This document shows, piece by piece, positions 33,869 to 43,304 of a stretch of 64,000 nt of DNA. Below the pieces are notes generated by a model. The model ran no database searches, was not told the origin of the DNA, and saw nothing but the letters and a program-made list of their open reading frames with translations. Position 1 is the first letter of the stretch, and each line of letters starts with the position of its first letter. The stretch is from Streptomyces mangrovisoli (GTDB lineage: Bacteria > Actinomycetota > Actinomycetes > Streptomycetales > Streptomycetaceae). The translations under genes were made by a program, and so were the position numbers. The stretch covers positions 62,001 to 126,000 of the forward strand of contig NZ_LAVA02000038.1 of assembly GCF_000974985.2 (NCBI RefSeq). The letters are read 5' to 3'.

Positions 33869-34894
33869 TCAGCCCGGGATACGGCAGTCGAACGCGTGCA
33901 GGTAGGGGTTGACCTGGCTGATGCCGTCGAGGACCAGGCCGGCGCCGGTCAGCCGGCCGACGAGGCTGTCCCTGGTGTGCTTGGCACCGCCGACGTTGAG
34001 CAGCAGCAGCAGGTCCATGGAGGTGCTGAAGCGCATCGAGGGGGTGTCGTCGACGAGGTTCTCGATGACGACGACGCGGGCGCCGGGGCCGCCCGCCTCG
34101 ATGACGTTGCGCAGCAGCCGGGTGGTGGACTCGTCGTCCCACTCCAGGATGTTCTTGATGATGTAGACGTCGGCCTTGACGGGGACCGCCGTGCGGACGT
34201 CGCCGGGCACGATGCGCACGCGGTCGGCGAGGTCGCCGCCCGCGCGCAGCCGCGGCACGGCGTTCTCCACGACGCGTGGCAGGTCGAGCAGGGTGCCGTG
34301 CATCGTGGGGTACTTGTCCAGCAGGCTCGCCACGACATGGCCCTGGCCGCCGGCGATGTCCGCGACGGAGGAGCTGCCGGAGAGGTCGAGCAGGGCGGCG
34401 ACGTCGCGGGCCGACTGCTCGCTGGACGTCGTCATGGCGCGGTTGAAGACGTCCGCCGACTCGGGGGCGTCCTCGTTGAGGTAGACGAAGAACTCCTTGC
34501 CGTAGAGGTCCTCGACGACGTTCTTGCCGGTGCGCACGGCCTCGTCGAGCTGGGGCCAGGCGTCCCAGGTCCACGGTTCGGTGCACCACAGGCAGATGTC
34601 GCGGAGGCTGTGCGGGTCGTCCTCGCGCAGCAGCCTGGAGGTGTCGGTGTGGGTGAACGTGCCGTCGGCGCCCTCGGCGAAGACGCCGTAGCAGGACAGG
34701 GCGCGCAGCAGCCGGCGCAGCGGCTTCGGCTCGGTCTTGACGGCGGCGGCGAGGTCCTCGACGGCCATGGGCGCGTCGCCGAGCGCGTCGGCGACGCCCA
34801 GCCGGGCGGCCGCGCGGACGGCTGCCGCGCAGGCCGCCCCGAAGACGAGCTCTCTCAGCCGCATGGACGGCGGTGGAGCGGTTGGTGCGGTCAT
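33869..34894 (-). CDS. O-methyltransferase (TcmN-type, SAM-dependent)
   Basis: A 341-aa class I O-methyltransferase of the plant/polyketide type: N-terminal winged-helix dimerisation domain (residues ~10-105) and C-terminal SAM domain. Visible motifs are the glycine-rich loop DIAGGQGHVV (near residue 183) and the later K-N-I-L-E-W-D-D-E segment carrying the region of the catalytic base; the usual catalytic H-x-W-D-D histidine appears as E-W-D-D. It probably methylates a hydroxyl of an aromatic product, perhaps the spore pigment, as it converges on that operon. ATG 34894 follows AGGAAGG with about 9 bases spacing. It is not part of the core whiE set known from S. coelicolor. Confidence 0.9.
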   Translation of the reverse strand: MTAPTAPPPSMRLRELVFGAACAAAVRAAARLGVADALGDAPMAVEDLAAAVKTEPKPLRRLLRALSCYGVFAEGADGTFTHTDTSRLLREDDPHSLRDICLWCTEPWTWDAWPQLDEAVRTGKNVVEDLYGKEFFVYLNEDAPESADVFNRAMTTSSEQSARDVAALLDLSGSSSVADIAGGQGHVVASLLDKYPTMHGTLLDLPRVVENAVPRLRAGGDLADRVRIVPGDVRTAVPVKADVYIIKNILEWDDESTTRLLRNVIEAGGPGARVVVIENLVDDTPSMRFSTSMDLLLLLNVGGAKHTRDSLVGRLTGAGLVLDGISQVNPYLHAFDCRIPG

Positions 34895-34979
34895 GTGCCG
34901 CGTTCCTTCCTGGTGGGGGTCGCGCTGGGGGTCCAGGTGCGGGTGGTGGGGTGCCGGTCCTGGCGGTGCGGACGGCCGG

Positions 34980-36191
34980 TCAGCACAGTCCCGTGGGGCG
35001 GGAAGCCCGGCAGGAGTTGCTCTGGAAGACGTTGCCGCTGGCGGTCGCCTCCTGGTTGACCAGGTCCGCGGGGCCGTTGCCGGACAGGGTGTTGTCCGTG
35101 ATGCGGTTGTGCTCGCTGGTGACGCCGACGAAGCTCTTGAACAGCACGATCCCGCCGGACAGCGGGGAGGTGCCGGTGTTGCCGGTGATCGTGTTCCGCA
35201 TCACCTGGGTGTTCTCGGCGCCCGTCAGGATGATTCCGGAGCCCTGGAGGAAGGGCAGCCGGGCGGTCTTCGCGCAGTACTTGTTGTTGCGCTCGATGCG
35301 GTTGCCACCGATGGTGATGTCGCCGGCCTTCGGCTTGTTCTCGTCACCGACGACGAAGACCGCGGCGCAGTTGGCGGTCATCACGTTGCGGGTGACGGTG
35401 AGGTCGCGCAGCCGGCGCACGGTGAGACCGATGCGGTTGTCCCGGAGGTCGTTGTGGACGACCCGCGTGCCGAGGGTGTCCGTGGCGCCCTGTTCCGCCG
35501 ACACGGTGTTGCCGAGGAACAGGCCGGCGTCCCCGCTGCCCCGGACGCTGTTGCCGCGGATCACGGCGCGGGTCGAGCGCTCCTGGGCGATGCCCCACTG
35601 CCCGTTGTTCACGGCGACCACGCCGCGCACGGTCAGCCGGTCGGTCCCCATGGCCCACACGCCGTTCTTGGGGAAGTCACGCACCGTCAGGTCGGTGACC
35701 ATGACGCCCGACAGCGCCTTGTCCTTGGTGCCGATCACGCAGATGCCGTTGCCGCTGCCCTCACAGGTGGGCGCGACGGGGGTGCGCTTCCGGGCGGACT
35801 TCTTCGCGGCCTTCTTCGCGGCCTTGTCGGCGGCCTTCTTGGTGGCCTTCTTCGCGGCGGACTTCTTCGCCGCCTCCTTCTTCGGGGCCGCCGCCGTACC
35901 GGTGGCCGGGGCGGCGGCCGCGGCGAGCTGCGCGGCGGTGGGCTCGATCACGGTGCTGGCGCCCAGCCCCCGCAGGGTCAGGCCGCGCGTCCGTACCGTG
36001 ACGCTCTCGTGGTAGACGCCGGCGAGCACGACCACCGTGTCGCCGGGCTGGGCGGCATCCACCGCCTTCTGGATCGACTGGCCCTCATGCACCAGGTGGA
36101 CCTCGTGGGCCGCGGGGGCCGGCGCGGCGCCGAGCCCCACGCCGAGAAGCCCGGCGGCGCATGCGAGGGGGACGATATGGCTTTTTTTCAT
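34980..36191 (-). CDS. Secreted right-handed beta-helix protein with Lys/Ala-rich insert
   Basis: A 403-aa protein. Residues 1-28 are a Sec signal peptide (MKKSHIVPLACAAGLLGVG, cleavage near APA-AHE). Residues ~35-100 begin a NosD-like parallel beta-helix (SIQKAVDAAQPGDTVVVLAGVYHES). Residues ~103-136 are a Lys/Ala-rich stretch with AAKK-type repeats resembling the basic tails of histone H1-like proteins. Residues ~137-403 are further beta-helix coils with repeated N-x-x-x-x-N-x and G-I-x-L patterns. It probably binds polysaccharide or acts as an extracellular adhesin or lyase; no catalytic residues can be named. ATG 36191 starts an A-run (seven A). The gene is divergent from the 16-kb operon. 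Confidence 0.82.
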   Translation of the reverse strand: MKKSHIVPLACAAGLLGVGLGAAPAPAAHEVHLVHEGQSIQKAVDAAQPGDTVVVLAGVYHESVTVRTRGLTLRGLGASTVIEPTAAQLAAAAAPATGTAAAPKKEAAKKSAAKKATKKAADKAAKKAAKKSARKRTPVAPTCEGSGNGICVIGTKDKALSGVMVTDLTVRDFPKNGVWAMGTDRLTVRGVVAVNNGQWGIAQERSTRAVIRGNSVRGSGDAGLFLGNTVSAEQGATDTLGTRVVHNDLRDNRIGLTVRRLRDLTVTRNVMTANCAAVFVVGDENKPKAGDITIGGNRIERNNKYCAKTARLPFLQGSGIILTGAENTQVMRNTITGNTGTSPLSGGIVLFKSFVGVTSEHNRITDNTLSGNGPADLVNQEATASGNVFQSNSCRASRPTGLC

Positions 36192-36445
36192 ATTCCGAAC
36201 GCTAGGCCTGGAGGGGCCGTTCCCCGGGCCGATGCTCCGTACGGCGGCGTGTCCCGGGACCGGCCGGTGCCCGTGCCGCGGGGGCGTGCGCCGGGCTGGG
36301 CCGTCAGGGTGGCGCGCGCGCCGTACGCGTCGGGGCAGCCCGGGATCGGCGGTGAGCGCTGCTAGCTTCGCTCGCTGTCGAGGGCCCCCGAAGTGCGCAG
36401 GCGCCCAGGTGGGGCCGTGGCCGGTGGCTGTGAGTGGAGGCAGCG

Positions 36446-37663
36446 GTGAGTGGTACGACGGAAGAGCCGGAGAAGTCGGGAGCTGCACCGCTCGGACGCC
36501 GGGGGTTCCTGGCGTCGGCGGCGCTGGCGGCGACGGTCCCGGCCGTTGCGGCCGACCCCGCGCTCGCCGCGACCGCCGACCCCTGCGCGGGCGCCACGGG
36601 TCATGCCGCGGCGGTGACCGCCGCGACGCACGCCGTACCGGTGACCGCCTCGCAGGCCGGCGCACCGGCCGCCGGCACGGACGGCGACTCCGTGACCCGG
36701 CTGCTGTCCGTGCCGCAACGGCAGCGCGACATCCACTGGCTGCGGTCGGCCCTCCAGCTCGCGGTGGGACTCGAACTCGCCACCCTGCCGCCGTATCTCT
36801 GCGCCTGGTGGTCCGTCAAGGACCGCAACTCCGAGGCCGCGCGGCTCATCAAGCGGGTCATCGACGACGAGATGTACCACCTCGGCGTGGTGTGCAACCT
36901 GACGCTCGCCGTCGGCGGCCGGCCGCGGGTCAGGCAGGCGGCGCCCGTCTATCCCGGCCCGCTGCCCGGCGGGGTGCACAAGGGCGTCACGATCCACCTC
37001 TCGGGCCTGACCAAGGCCCTGGTGCACGACGTGATGATGGCGATCGAGGCCCCCGAGTCCCCGCTCGCCCGCAGCGTCGGCGCCGCCCCCAGCATCGGTG
37101 TCTTCTACGAGGACCTGCTCCAGACGTTCCGGAGCGTCTCGCCGGAGCTGTCCGGCACGGGCCAGCTCTCCGTGCGCATCGGCTCCGACCTGCTGCGGCC
37201 GGCCGCCACCCCGGACGACGTCGACCGCTCCATCGAGATCATCAAGGAGCAGGGCGAGGGCACCGACAGCTCCCCCGACGACACCTTCGAGAACGACCAC
37301 CCGGCGCACTACTACGCGTTCGGCGAGATCTACCACGGCCGCCGGCTGCGCGTGACCCGCGGCACCTGGCAGTACGACGGCGCCGTCGTGCCCTTCCCCG
37401 CGGCGCGCCCGATGGCCCGGGTGCCGGCCGACGGCTGGCCGCACGCCCCGGCGCGCGTGCGCACGCTCCTCGACCAGTTCGACACCACCTACACCGCGGT
37501 CCTCGACGGGCTCGACTCCGCGTGGTCCGGCGGCGGGGGGCGGGCCCTGAGCGCGGCGGTCCACTCGATGCGAGGCCTGGAGGACCTGGCCGTACAGCTG
37601 ATGGAGACCGGCATCGCCGGCGGCAAGAGCACCTACGGTCCCCGGTTCCGCGCCCACTCCTGA
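36446..37663 (+). CDS. Tat-exported ferritin-like (VioB/iminophenylpyruvate dimer synthase-type) protein
   Basis: A 405-aa protein. R18-R19 in LGRRGFLASAAL is a twin-arginine export signal, with cleavage after about residue 42. A helical ferritin-like domain (residues ~90-310) of the kind found in VioB/RebD-like proteins follows; a full di-iron ligand set is visible: E110, E142-x-x-H145, E222 and E294-x-x-H297. The C-terminal ~80 residues are helical. It could be an exported oxidase or iron protein; the substrate is unknown. GTG 36446 follows GTGGAGG (36434-36440); GTG 36434 is an alternative. It is the first gene of a seven-gene operon, with the hemopexin gene 28 bases downstream. Confidence 0.85.
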   Translation: MSGTTEEPEKSGAAPLGRRGFLASAALAATVPAVAADPALAATADPCAGATGHAAAVTAATHAVPVTASQAGAPAAGTDGDSVTRLLSVPQRQRDIHWLRSALQLAVGLELATLPPYLCAWWSVKDRNSEAARLIKRVIDDEMYHLGVVCNLTLAVGGRPRVRQAAPVYPGPLPGGVHKGVTIHLSGLTKALVHDVMMAIEAPESPLARSVGAAPSIGVFYEDLLQTFRSVSPELSGTGQLSVRIGSDLLRPAATPDDVDRSIEIIKEQGEGTDSSPDDTFENDHPAHYYAFGEIYHGRRLRVTRGTWQYDGAVVPFPAARPMARVPADGWPHAPARVRTLLDQFDTTYTAVLDGLDSAWSGGGGRALSAAVHSMRGLEDLAVQLMETGIAGGKSTYGPRFRAHS

Positions 37664-37691
37664 CACCGGCCCGGCTACGAGAGGAGCAGCC

Positions 37692-38918
37692 TTGGCACGG
37701 GCACGGACCGTGTTCTTCTTCCGCGGCGGCTCGTACGTGCGCTACGAGATCGACCCGGCGACCGGTGCGGAGACCGTCGACCACGGCAGCTATCCGCGCG
37801 CCGTCGCCGACGGGTGGGCCGCGATGCCCGCCCCGTTCGCCCAGAGCATCGACGCCGTGGTGCCCTGGCCGGACGGCTTCGTCTACTTCTTCAAGGGCCC
37901 GCAGTACGTCCGCTGGGACGCCACCGACAACTCGGTGGACGCCTCCTTCTATCCGCACGACATCGCCGACCAGTGGCCGGCGCTGCCCGCGTCGTTCGCC
38001 GCGGGCATCGACGCGGCCGTCAACTGGGGCGACGGCCGCGCGTTCTTCTTCAAGGGCTCGAAGTACGTCCGCTACGACATCGCCCAGGACTTCGTGGACC
38101 GGACCCTCTACCCCCGCGACATCGGCGACGGCTGGCCGGACTTCCCGGCCGCCTTCCGGACCGGCGTGGACGCGGCGGTCAACTGGGGCAACGGGTCCGC
38201 CTACTTCTTCAAGGGCGGCAGCTATCTGAACTACGACATCCAGGGCAGCAAGGTCCGCCCCGGCTACCCGCTGCCGGTCACCGAGCCGGACAAGTGGCCG
38301 GAGCTGGTCCGGGCCGGTTTCACCGCCTCCTTCGACGACGTCCTGGAGTGGCCGCAGGCCGACCCGGCGAGGCCCCCCGACATCCCCGCCCGGCTGGACC
38401 CGTGCAGCAGGCGCACCCAGCCGGACGTGCGCTGCGGCGGCTCGTTCGACCTGCACGCGGTGTTCGACGACGCGATCCCCTCGGTCCCGGCGTGCGGGGA
38501 GTACCGGCAGTACGTGCGCGGCGAACTCAAGGTGGGCGACCAGCCCGTGCCCTTCATCCTCCGGGAGAACGGCGTGGCCACCCCGCGCAAGATGCGCTCC
38601 CGCCCCGGTCCGGGCTCCGCCGACGACAACTTCCTCGAGGACGGACAGGCCGCGGGCAGCCCCGGCAACAAGTTCGCGGTCGATCTGACCTACGGCCATC
38701 GCAACGCCTCGGTCGGCAACGGCAACCGCTTCGACATGTACCTGCCCCAGCGGCGCTCGGGCGCGGAGTACGTGGGCCGGGACGAACCCGGCGCCACCGG
38801 CGCGGCGGGGAGCTTCTTCTCCATCGACGTCGACTTCCGCGGCCAGGTCGTCGACGTCTGCAACGGCGGAGCCATCCTGTTCACGAACGAATGGACCGTG
38901 AGGTGTCAGGTGCCATGA
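37692..38918 (+). CDS. Hemopexin-repeat protein
   Basis: A 408-aa protein. Residues ~1-205 hold four hemopexin-type blades, each with the F-F-x-G-x-x-Y-x-R-Y/W-D pattern (FFFRGGSYVRYE, FFKGPQYVRWD, FFFKGSKYVRYD, YFFKGGSYLNYD) and the Y-P-x-x-I-x-x-x-W-P turn. Such four-bladed propellers bind haem, metals or proteins. Residues ~230-408 form a second, Cys-containing beta-rich domain with no name I can give. No signal peptide is seen. TTG 37692 follows GAGAGGAG (37679-37686). The stop overlaps the next ATG (38915-38918). Confidence 0.88.
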   Translation: MARARTVFFFRGGSYVRYEIDPATGAETVDHGSYPRAVADGWAAMPAPFAQSIDAVVPWPDGFVYFFKGPQYVRWDATDNSVDASFYPHDIADQWPALPASFAAGIDAAVNWGDGRAFFFKGSKYVRYDIAQDFVDRTLYPRDIGDGWPDFPAAFRTGVDAAVNWGNGSAYFFKGGSYLNYDIQGSKVRPGYPLPVTEPDKWPELVRAGFTASFDDVLEWPQADPARPPDIPARLDPCSRRTQPDVRCGGSFDLHAVFDDAIPSVPACGEYRQYVRGELKVGDQPVPFILRENGVATPRKMRSRPGPGSADDNFLEDGQAAGSPGNKFAVDLTYGHRNASVGNGNRFDMYLPQRRSGAEYVGRDEPGATGAAGSFFSIDVDFRGQVVDVCNGGAILFTNEWTVRCQVP

Positions 38919-39262
38919 GCCCGGTCGATCCCGAAGAACCCCAAGCGGCCGGCGACTTCTGGGTGGTCCCGGCGTTCGGCGAGGGCGCCGACGACTCCGT
39001 GCGGGTCACCGTGGCGATCGCCGTGGACGAGTCGGACGGCCTCCAGGACACCGACGTCACCGTGGAACTCCTCGCCGACGGAACGGCCCTGACGGTCGCC
39101 GAGCAGCCCGCCGCCGGACCCCTGCCCACGATCGGGCTGGCCGGCGCGAACGCGTACGCGCTGTACCGGTTCGACAACCCCGACCGCCTCACGCCGGCGA
39201 CGGTCACGGTGACGGTTCGCGGTGGCACCGCGGCCTTCGACGTGTCGTCCCCGGTCGCCTAG
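38915..39262 (+). CDS. Small hypothetical beta-sandwich-like protein, 115 aa
   Basis: I do not recognise a family. The sequence alternates short strands (VRVTVAIAVDES, DVTVELLADGTAL, ATVTVTVRGG) with turns, suggesting an immunoglobulin-like or CARDB-like sandwich. Its ATG overlaps the stop of the hemopexin gene (ATGA), so translation is coupled. It lies in the middle of the 16-kb operon and may be an assembly or adaptor subunit. Confidence 0.7.
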   Translation: MSPVDPEEPQAAGDFWVVPAFGEGADDSVRVTVAIAVDESDGLQDTDVTVELLADGTALTVAEQPAAGPLPTIGLAGANAYALYRFDNPDRLTPATVTVTVRGGTAAFDVSSPVA

Positions 39263-39302
39263 GCGCATCCCGGACGACACGACACGCGGAGGAGGTGCGG
39301 GC

Positions 39303-40370
39303 ATGGGCGACCCCGGTTCCGTGGCCCTGACCGTCGAGCACGACGGCGGGGTGCAGGCCATCGCCTTCAGCCCGGACGGCACACGGTTCGCGAGCGGCGG
39401 CGGCGACTCGGTGGTGCGGGTGCGCGCCACCGGCATCGGTCCCCCGCTGGACGTGCCGAGTTCCGGGTTCGTCACCTCCCTCGCCTTCGGCCCCGACGGC
39501 ACCGTGTTCGCGGTGGCCGACGGCGAGCAGGTCTTCCTGCGCTCCGCGACGACCGGCGCCGTGCTCTGGCAGGGGCCGCCGCAGCCGGGCGACGCGGTGA
39601 ACCTCGTACGGTTCCTGCCGGACGGCAGGGTCGTCGCCGTCACCGACACGGCGGTGTTCGTCCTCGACGGGGCGACCGGCTCGCCCGTCCGGAGCATCCC
39701 GGTCGACACCCCGCTCATCGCCGGCGCCGACATCAGCCGCGACGGGACGCTCATCGCGCTGGCCATCGACGAACGCCACGGCGGCGACCACCACCAGGCC
39801 GGCTCCGCGCGGGTGCTGCGGCTGGACACCGGCGCCGAGACCGGCCGGCTCACACCGGACGACGCGGTGTTCGCCGTCGCCTTCTCCCCCGACGCGTCCC
39901 TCGTGCTGTGCTGCGCGGCCGACGACACCACCCGCGTGTTCGAGGCGGACGGCGGGGCGCAGCTGTGGCCGGCCGAGGACGACGTCGACGACCAGGTGAC
40001 CGCGCCGCACTGCCTGGCGTACGACCCGAAGGGCCGCTGGAGCGTGGTGGGCGGCTCGGACGGGTTCGCGCGCGTGCTGGAGGCCGAGTCGGGCGTCGAG
40101 CGGGGCCGGGCGCCCAAGCTGGATCCGGCCGCCCCGGACCCGGGGGTCGGCGCCGTCACCCATGTGGCGTTCGGCCCGAACGGCAAGGTGGCGGCCAGCG
40201 CCTGCGTCGACAACGTGGTGCGCCTGTTCGACCTGGACGGCAAGGAGCACTACGCGGTGGGCACCGACGAGGTGCTGGCGATGGGCTTCAGCCCGGACGG
40301 CCGGCTGCTCGCCATCGGCTGCTTCAACCGGGCGGTGCTGCTCGACAACGGCCCGTTCGGCGCGGGATGA
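39303..40370 (+). CDS. WD40-repeat beta-propeller protein
   Basis: A 355-aa protein made of about seven WD40-type repeats, seen as recurring V-x-x-I/V-A-F-S-P-D-G-x-x-x-A-S/V-G-G-x-D and V-R-V/L-F-x-x-x-x-G elements (for example residues ~15-45, 55-85, 180-215, 270-310, 325-350). Such propellers are scaffolds. No signal peptide is present. ATG 39303 follows GGAGGAGG (39289-39296). The stop overlaps the ATG of the following large gene (40367-40370). Confidence 0.88.
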   Translation: MGDPGSVALTVEHDGGVQAIAFSPDGTRFASGGGDSVVRVRATGIGPPLDVPSSGFVTSLAFGPDGTVFAVADGEQVFLRSATTGAVLWQGPPQPGDAVNLVRFLPDGRVVAVTDTAVFVLDGATGSPVRSIPVDTPLIAGADISRDGTLIALAIDERHGGDHHQAGSARVLRLDTGAETGRLTPDDAVFAVAFSPDASLVLCCAADDTTRVFEADGGAQLWPAEDDVDDQVTAPHCLAYDPKGRWSVVGGSDGFARVLEAESGVERGRAPKLDPAAPDPGVGAVTHVAFGPNGKVAASACVDNVVRLFDLDGKEHYAVGTDEVLAMGFSPDGRLLAIGCFNRAVLLDNGPFGAG

Positions 40371-43279
40371 CGGCCGTGGACGCGCGGGAGATCCTGCACC
40401 GGATCGCCGACGAACTGCGCGCGCTCGCCGGGGACGCCGTACGGGACCTGCTGGGCCGGCTGCCCGAGCTCGGCGACGAGCCGTCGGCCGCGGGCACGGT
40501 CCTGGCCGGGCGGCTGCTGGCCGTCCACGACCGGCTGCCGCCGGGCGACGAGCTGGTGGAGCTGGTACGGGACGCGCTCGGCGACCTGACGGACGGTTCG
40601 GCGCTGCGGCTGGCGGGCTGGCGGCGGGCGCCCGGCGGTCCCCTCGGTGTCGCGCTGGTCCTGACCGGCGACGGCCCGGCGGGCGGGCGCGCGGTGCTCG
40701 GGGTGACACCGGACGGCCCGGTCTTCGACGTGGTGGTCACGCCCGGCTCCGCCCTGCGGCTGCCGCCGACGGCCAACGGGCCGTGGACCGTGCAGGCCGA
40801 GATCGCCGCGCCGGACGGCTGGGACGCGGCCTTCGGGCCGGGCCGGCCTGCCCCGCCCGTCACCGGCACCGCGACGATCCGGCTGGAGCGCACCGGCAGG
40901 CTGGGCGCGGGCCCGGCCGAGGGTCCGTGCATCGCCGTCGAGGGCGTCACCGTGACCGTGACGGCCACCCCGGCGGCGCCGCCCGCCGTCACGGTGGAGC
41001 TGCGCGGACTCACCGCCGCCGTCCTGCCGAAGGCGCTCGCGGGCCTGGTCGGCGCGGACGGCTCCGGGCCGATGTCCGGCGGCTCGGGGCCGGTCGACGT
41101 CACGGCCCGCGCCGACCGGGACACCGGGCTGGTCTTCGACGGCGGCAGCGGGCCCCGTATCCCCCTTCCGCTACGGCTCTCCGTCGCCGGGGTGCGGCTG
41201 CGGGACACCGCGCTGCGGGTCGCCCTCGACGGCACGGAGCCCCGGCTCGCGCTGTCCCTGTCGCTGGAGGCGGCACTGCCGCGGCTGCCGCTGCGGATCA
41301 CCCTGGCCGACACCGGCATCGACCTGCCGCTCCTGGCGCTCCTCGTCCCCCGGCGGGGCGGCGGCCCGGTCCGGCCCCGGGAGCTGTTCCCGGACGGTCT
41401 GGGAGCCGCCCTCGACCTGCCGCCCGTCTCCGGCGGCGGGCTGGTCCGGCGCACCCCGGACGGCGGCTGGGCCGGACTGATCGCGCTCGACCTCGGTGTG
41501 CTCCAACTCCAGGCCGTGGCGCTGCTGCGGGCCCCGACGGGCACCGCGCCGACCAGCTTCCTGGTGCTGCTGTCGGCCCGGTTCCCCCCGCCCGGGATCC
41601 AGGTGGGGCTCGGCTTCGCGCTGGACGCCATCGGCGGGCAGGTCGGCGTCAACCGACGCGTCGACGCCACCGCCCTGCGGCAGCTGGTCTCCGACGGGAA
41701 CGCCGACCGTGTGCTCTTCCCCGACCAACCCGCCGAACGCGCCGCGGAGATCGTCCAGTCGCTGGTCGCGGTGTATCCGGTGGCCCCCGGCCGGTTCCTG
41801 ATCGGGCCGATGGTACGGCTCAACTGGGGCGGCCGGATGGTGTCGCTGTCCGGGGCGCTGGTACTGGAACTGCCCGCCCCCGTGCGCGCGGTGCTCATCG
41901 GGCGGCTGCTGGTGGCGGTGCCCGACCCGGCCGTCCCGCTGATCCGCCTCCAGGCCGGGGTGCTCGGCCGGCTCGACCCGTCGGTGCCCGAGTTCGAGCT
42001 GCTGGTCTCGCTCGCCGGCTCGTGGATCGTCGGGCTCGCCGTGCGGGGCGAGCTGTATCTGCTGATCCGGGGCGGGGCGCAGCCCGAGTTCGTGCTGTCC
42101 GCCGGCGGATTCCACCCGCGCTACGCCCGCCCCGCGCGGGTCCCCGCACTGCGCCGGCTCCAGGTCGACCTGGCCCCCGGCAACGGCTTCGGACTGCGCA
42201 TGGAGGCGTATCTCGCGATCACCTCCAACGCCGCGATGTTCGGCGGGCAGGTGCAGCTGGACGCGACGATCGCCGGGTGCGGGGTCACGGGCTGGCTCGG
42301 CCTGGACGCGCTGTTCGTGTTCGACCCGGTGTTCCTCTTCTCGGTGCACGTGCGCGGCGGGGTGGCCGTGCGCGCCTTCGGCCACCGACTCGCCGGTGTC
42401 GCCCTCGACTTCACCCTGGTGGGCCCCGCGCCCTGGCGCGCGTACGGCACCGGCAGCATCTCGGTGCTGTTCTGGGACGTCGACCTGGACTTCGACGTGC
42501 ACTGGGGCGCGCCGCCCGCGGCCCTCCCGGAACCGGGCCGCGATCCGCTGGTTCCGCTGCGGGAGGCCGTCGCGCGGCCGGGGTCCTGGGTGGCGGAGCG
42601 GCCGTCCGCGGACCGCACCGCGCTGGTCCTCTCCCCCGCCGCCACCGGGGAGCTGGCCGAGGGGCTGCTCGTGCACCCCGACGCCACCCTGCGGTTCAGC
42701 CAGCGGGTGGTGCCCCTCGGCATCGCCGTCTCCCGGTTCGAGCGCCGCCCGGTGCCGACGCAGACCTGGACGCTGGCCTCGGTCACCCTCGGCGGCACCG
42801 CGAAGGACGCCGGGCATCTGCCGCCCGTGCCGGAGCGGTTCGTGCCCGGCGACTTCTTCGACCTGGACGAGGAGCGGCAGCTCACGGCGCCCGCCCTCGC
42901 CGAGTACGCCGGCGGTGTGCTGGTGCCGGTCGAGGGCACCGCGCTCGGCCCCGGGCACCGGGTCGACGACGGCTACGAGACCGCGTACGAACCGCCGTTG
43001 CGGCCGAAGGAGTTCACCCGCTGGCCGGGCCACTTCGGGCACGAGGCGGTGTTCTCGCTCAACCCAGGCGAGCGGCTGGCGCGTTGGCGGGCGCCCGAGC
43101 CCCTGGTGCGGGTACGGCCGCCCACGCTGAACCTGGTGACGGCCGGCACCCTGCTGCCGCGGCTGGCGGACGTCTCCCTGGTCAACGCCTCGGCCGACGC
43201 CTGGGAGGCGCTGCGCGACCGGGCCCCCGGCCCGCAGGCACCGGTCGAACTCGTCGAGAGCTGGGAGCTGCCTTCATGA
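40367..43279 (+). CDS. Large DUF6603-like protein
   Basis: A 970-aa protein, beta-rich throughout. Residues ~330-760 contain repeated hydrophobic strand patterns and the GGFHPRYARP, AYLAITSNAAMFGGQVQLDA and VALDFTLVGPAPW blocks that I associate with the DUF6603 family of large uncharacterised bacterial proteins. N-terminal ~100 residues are helical. The strands are amphipathic (for example LLVAVPDPAVPLIRLQAG), so this could be a barrel, a shell or a lipid- or protein-binding jelly-roll array. No signal peptide. Translation is coupled to the WD40 gene; the next gene starts 25 bases downstream. Confidence 0.7.
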   Translation: MTAVDAREILHRIADELRALAGDAVRDLLGRLPELGDEPSAAGTVLAGRLLAVHDRLPPGDELVELVRDALGDLTDGSALRLAGWRRAPGGPLGVALVLTGDGPAGGRAVLGVTPDGPVFDVVVTPGSALRLPPTANGPWTVQAEIAAPDGWDAAFGPGRPAPPVTGTATIRLERTGRLGAGPAEGPCIAVEGVTVTVTATPAAPPAVTVELRGLTAAVLPKALAGLVGADGSGPMSGGSGPVDVTARADRDTGLVFDGGSGPRIPLPLRLSVAGVRLRDTALRVALDGTEPRLALSLSLEAALPRLPLRITLADTGIDLPLLALLVPRRGGGPVRPRELFPDGLGAALDLPPVSGGGLVRRTPDGGWAGLIALDLGVLQLQAVALLRAPTGTAPTSFLVLLSARFPPPGIQVGLGFALDAIGGQVGVNRRVDATALRQLVSDGNADRVLFPDQPAERAAEIVQSLVAVYPVAPGRFLIGPMVRLNWGGRMVSLSGALVLELPAPVRAVLIGRLLVAVPDPAVPLIRLQAGVLGRLDPSVPEFELLVSLAGSWIVGLAVRGELYLLIRGGAQPEFVLSAGGFHPRYARPARVPALRRLQVDLAPGNGFGLRMEAYLAITSNAAMFGGQVQLDATIAGCGVTGWLGLDALFVFDPVFLFSVHVRGGVAVRAFGHRLAGVALDFTLVGPAPWRAYGTGSISVLFWDVDLDFDVHWGAPPAALPEPGRDPLVPLREAVARPGSWVAERPSADRTALVLSPAATGELAEGLLVHPDATLRFSQRVVPLGIAVSRFERRPVPTQTWTLASVTLGGTAKDAGHLPPVPERFVPGDFFDLDEERQLTAPALAEYAGGVLVPVEGTALGPGHRVDDGYETAYEPPLRPKEFTRWPGHFGHEAVFSLNPGERLARWRAPEPLVRVRPPTLNLVTAGTLLPRLADVSLVNASADAWEALRDRAPGPQAPVELVESWELPS

Positions 43280-43304
43280 GCCGAACCCGCCGCCGGGAGC
43301 CGGC

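Noticed and set aside
35795..35895. Histone-like gene from the Lys/Ala run
   Set aside because: The run is in frame inside a signal-peptide-bearing beta-helix protein and has no start or histone fold of its own.
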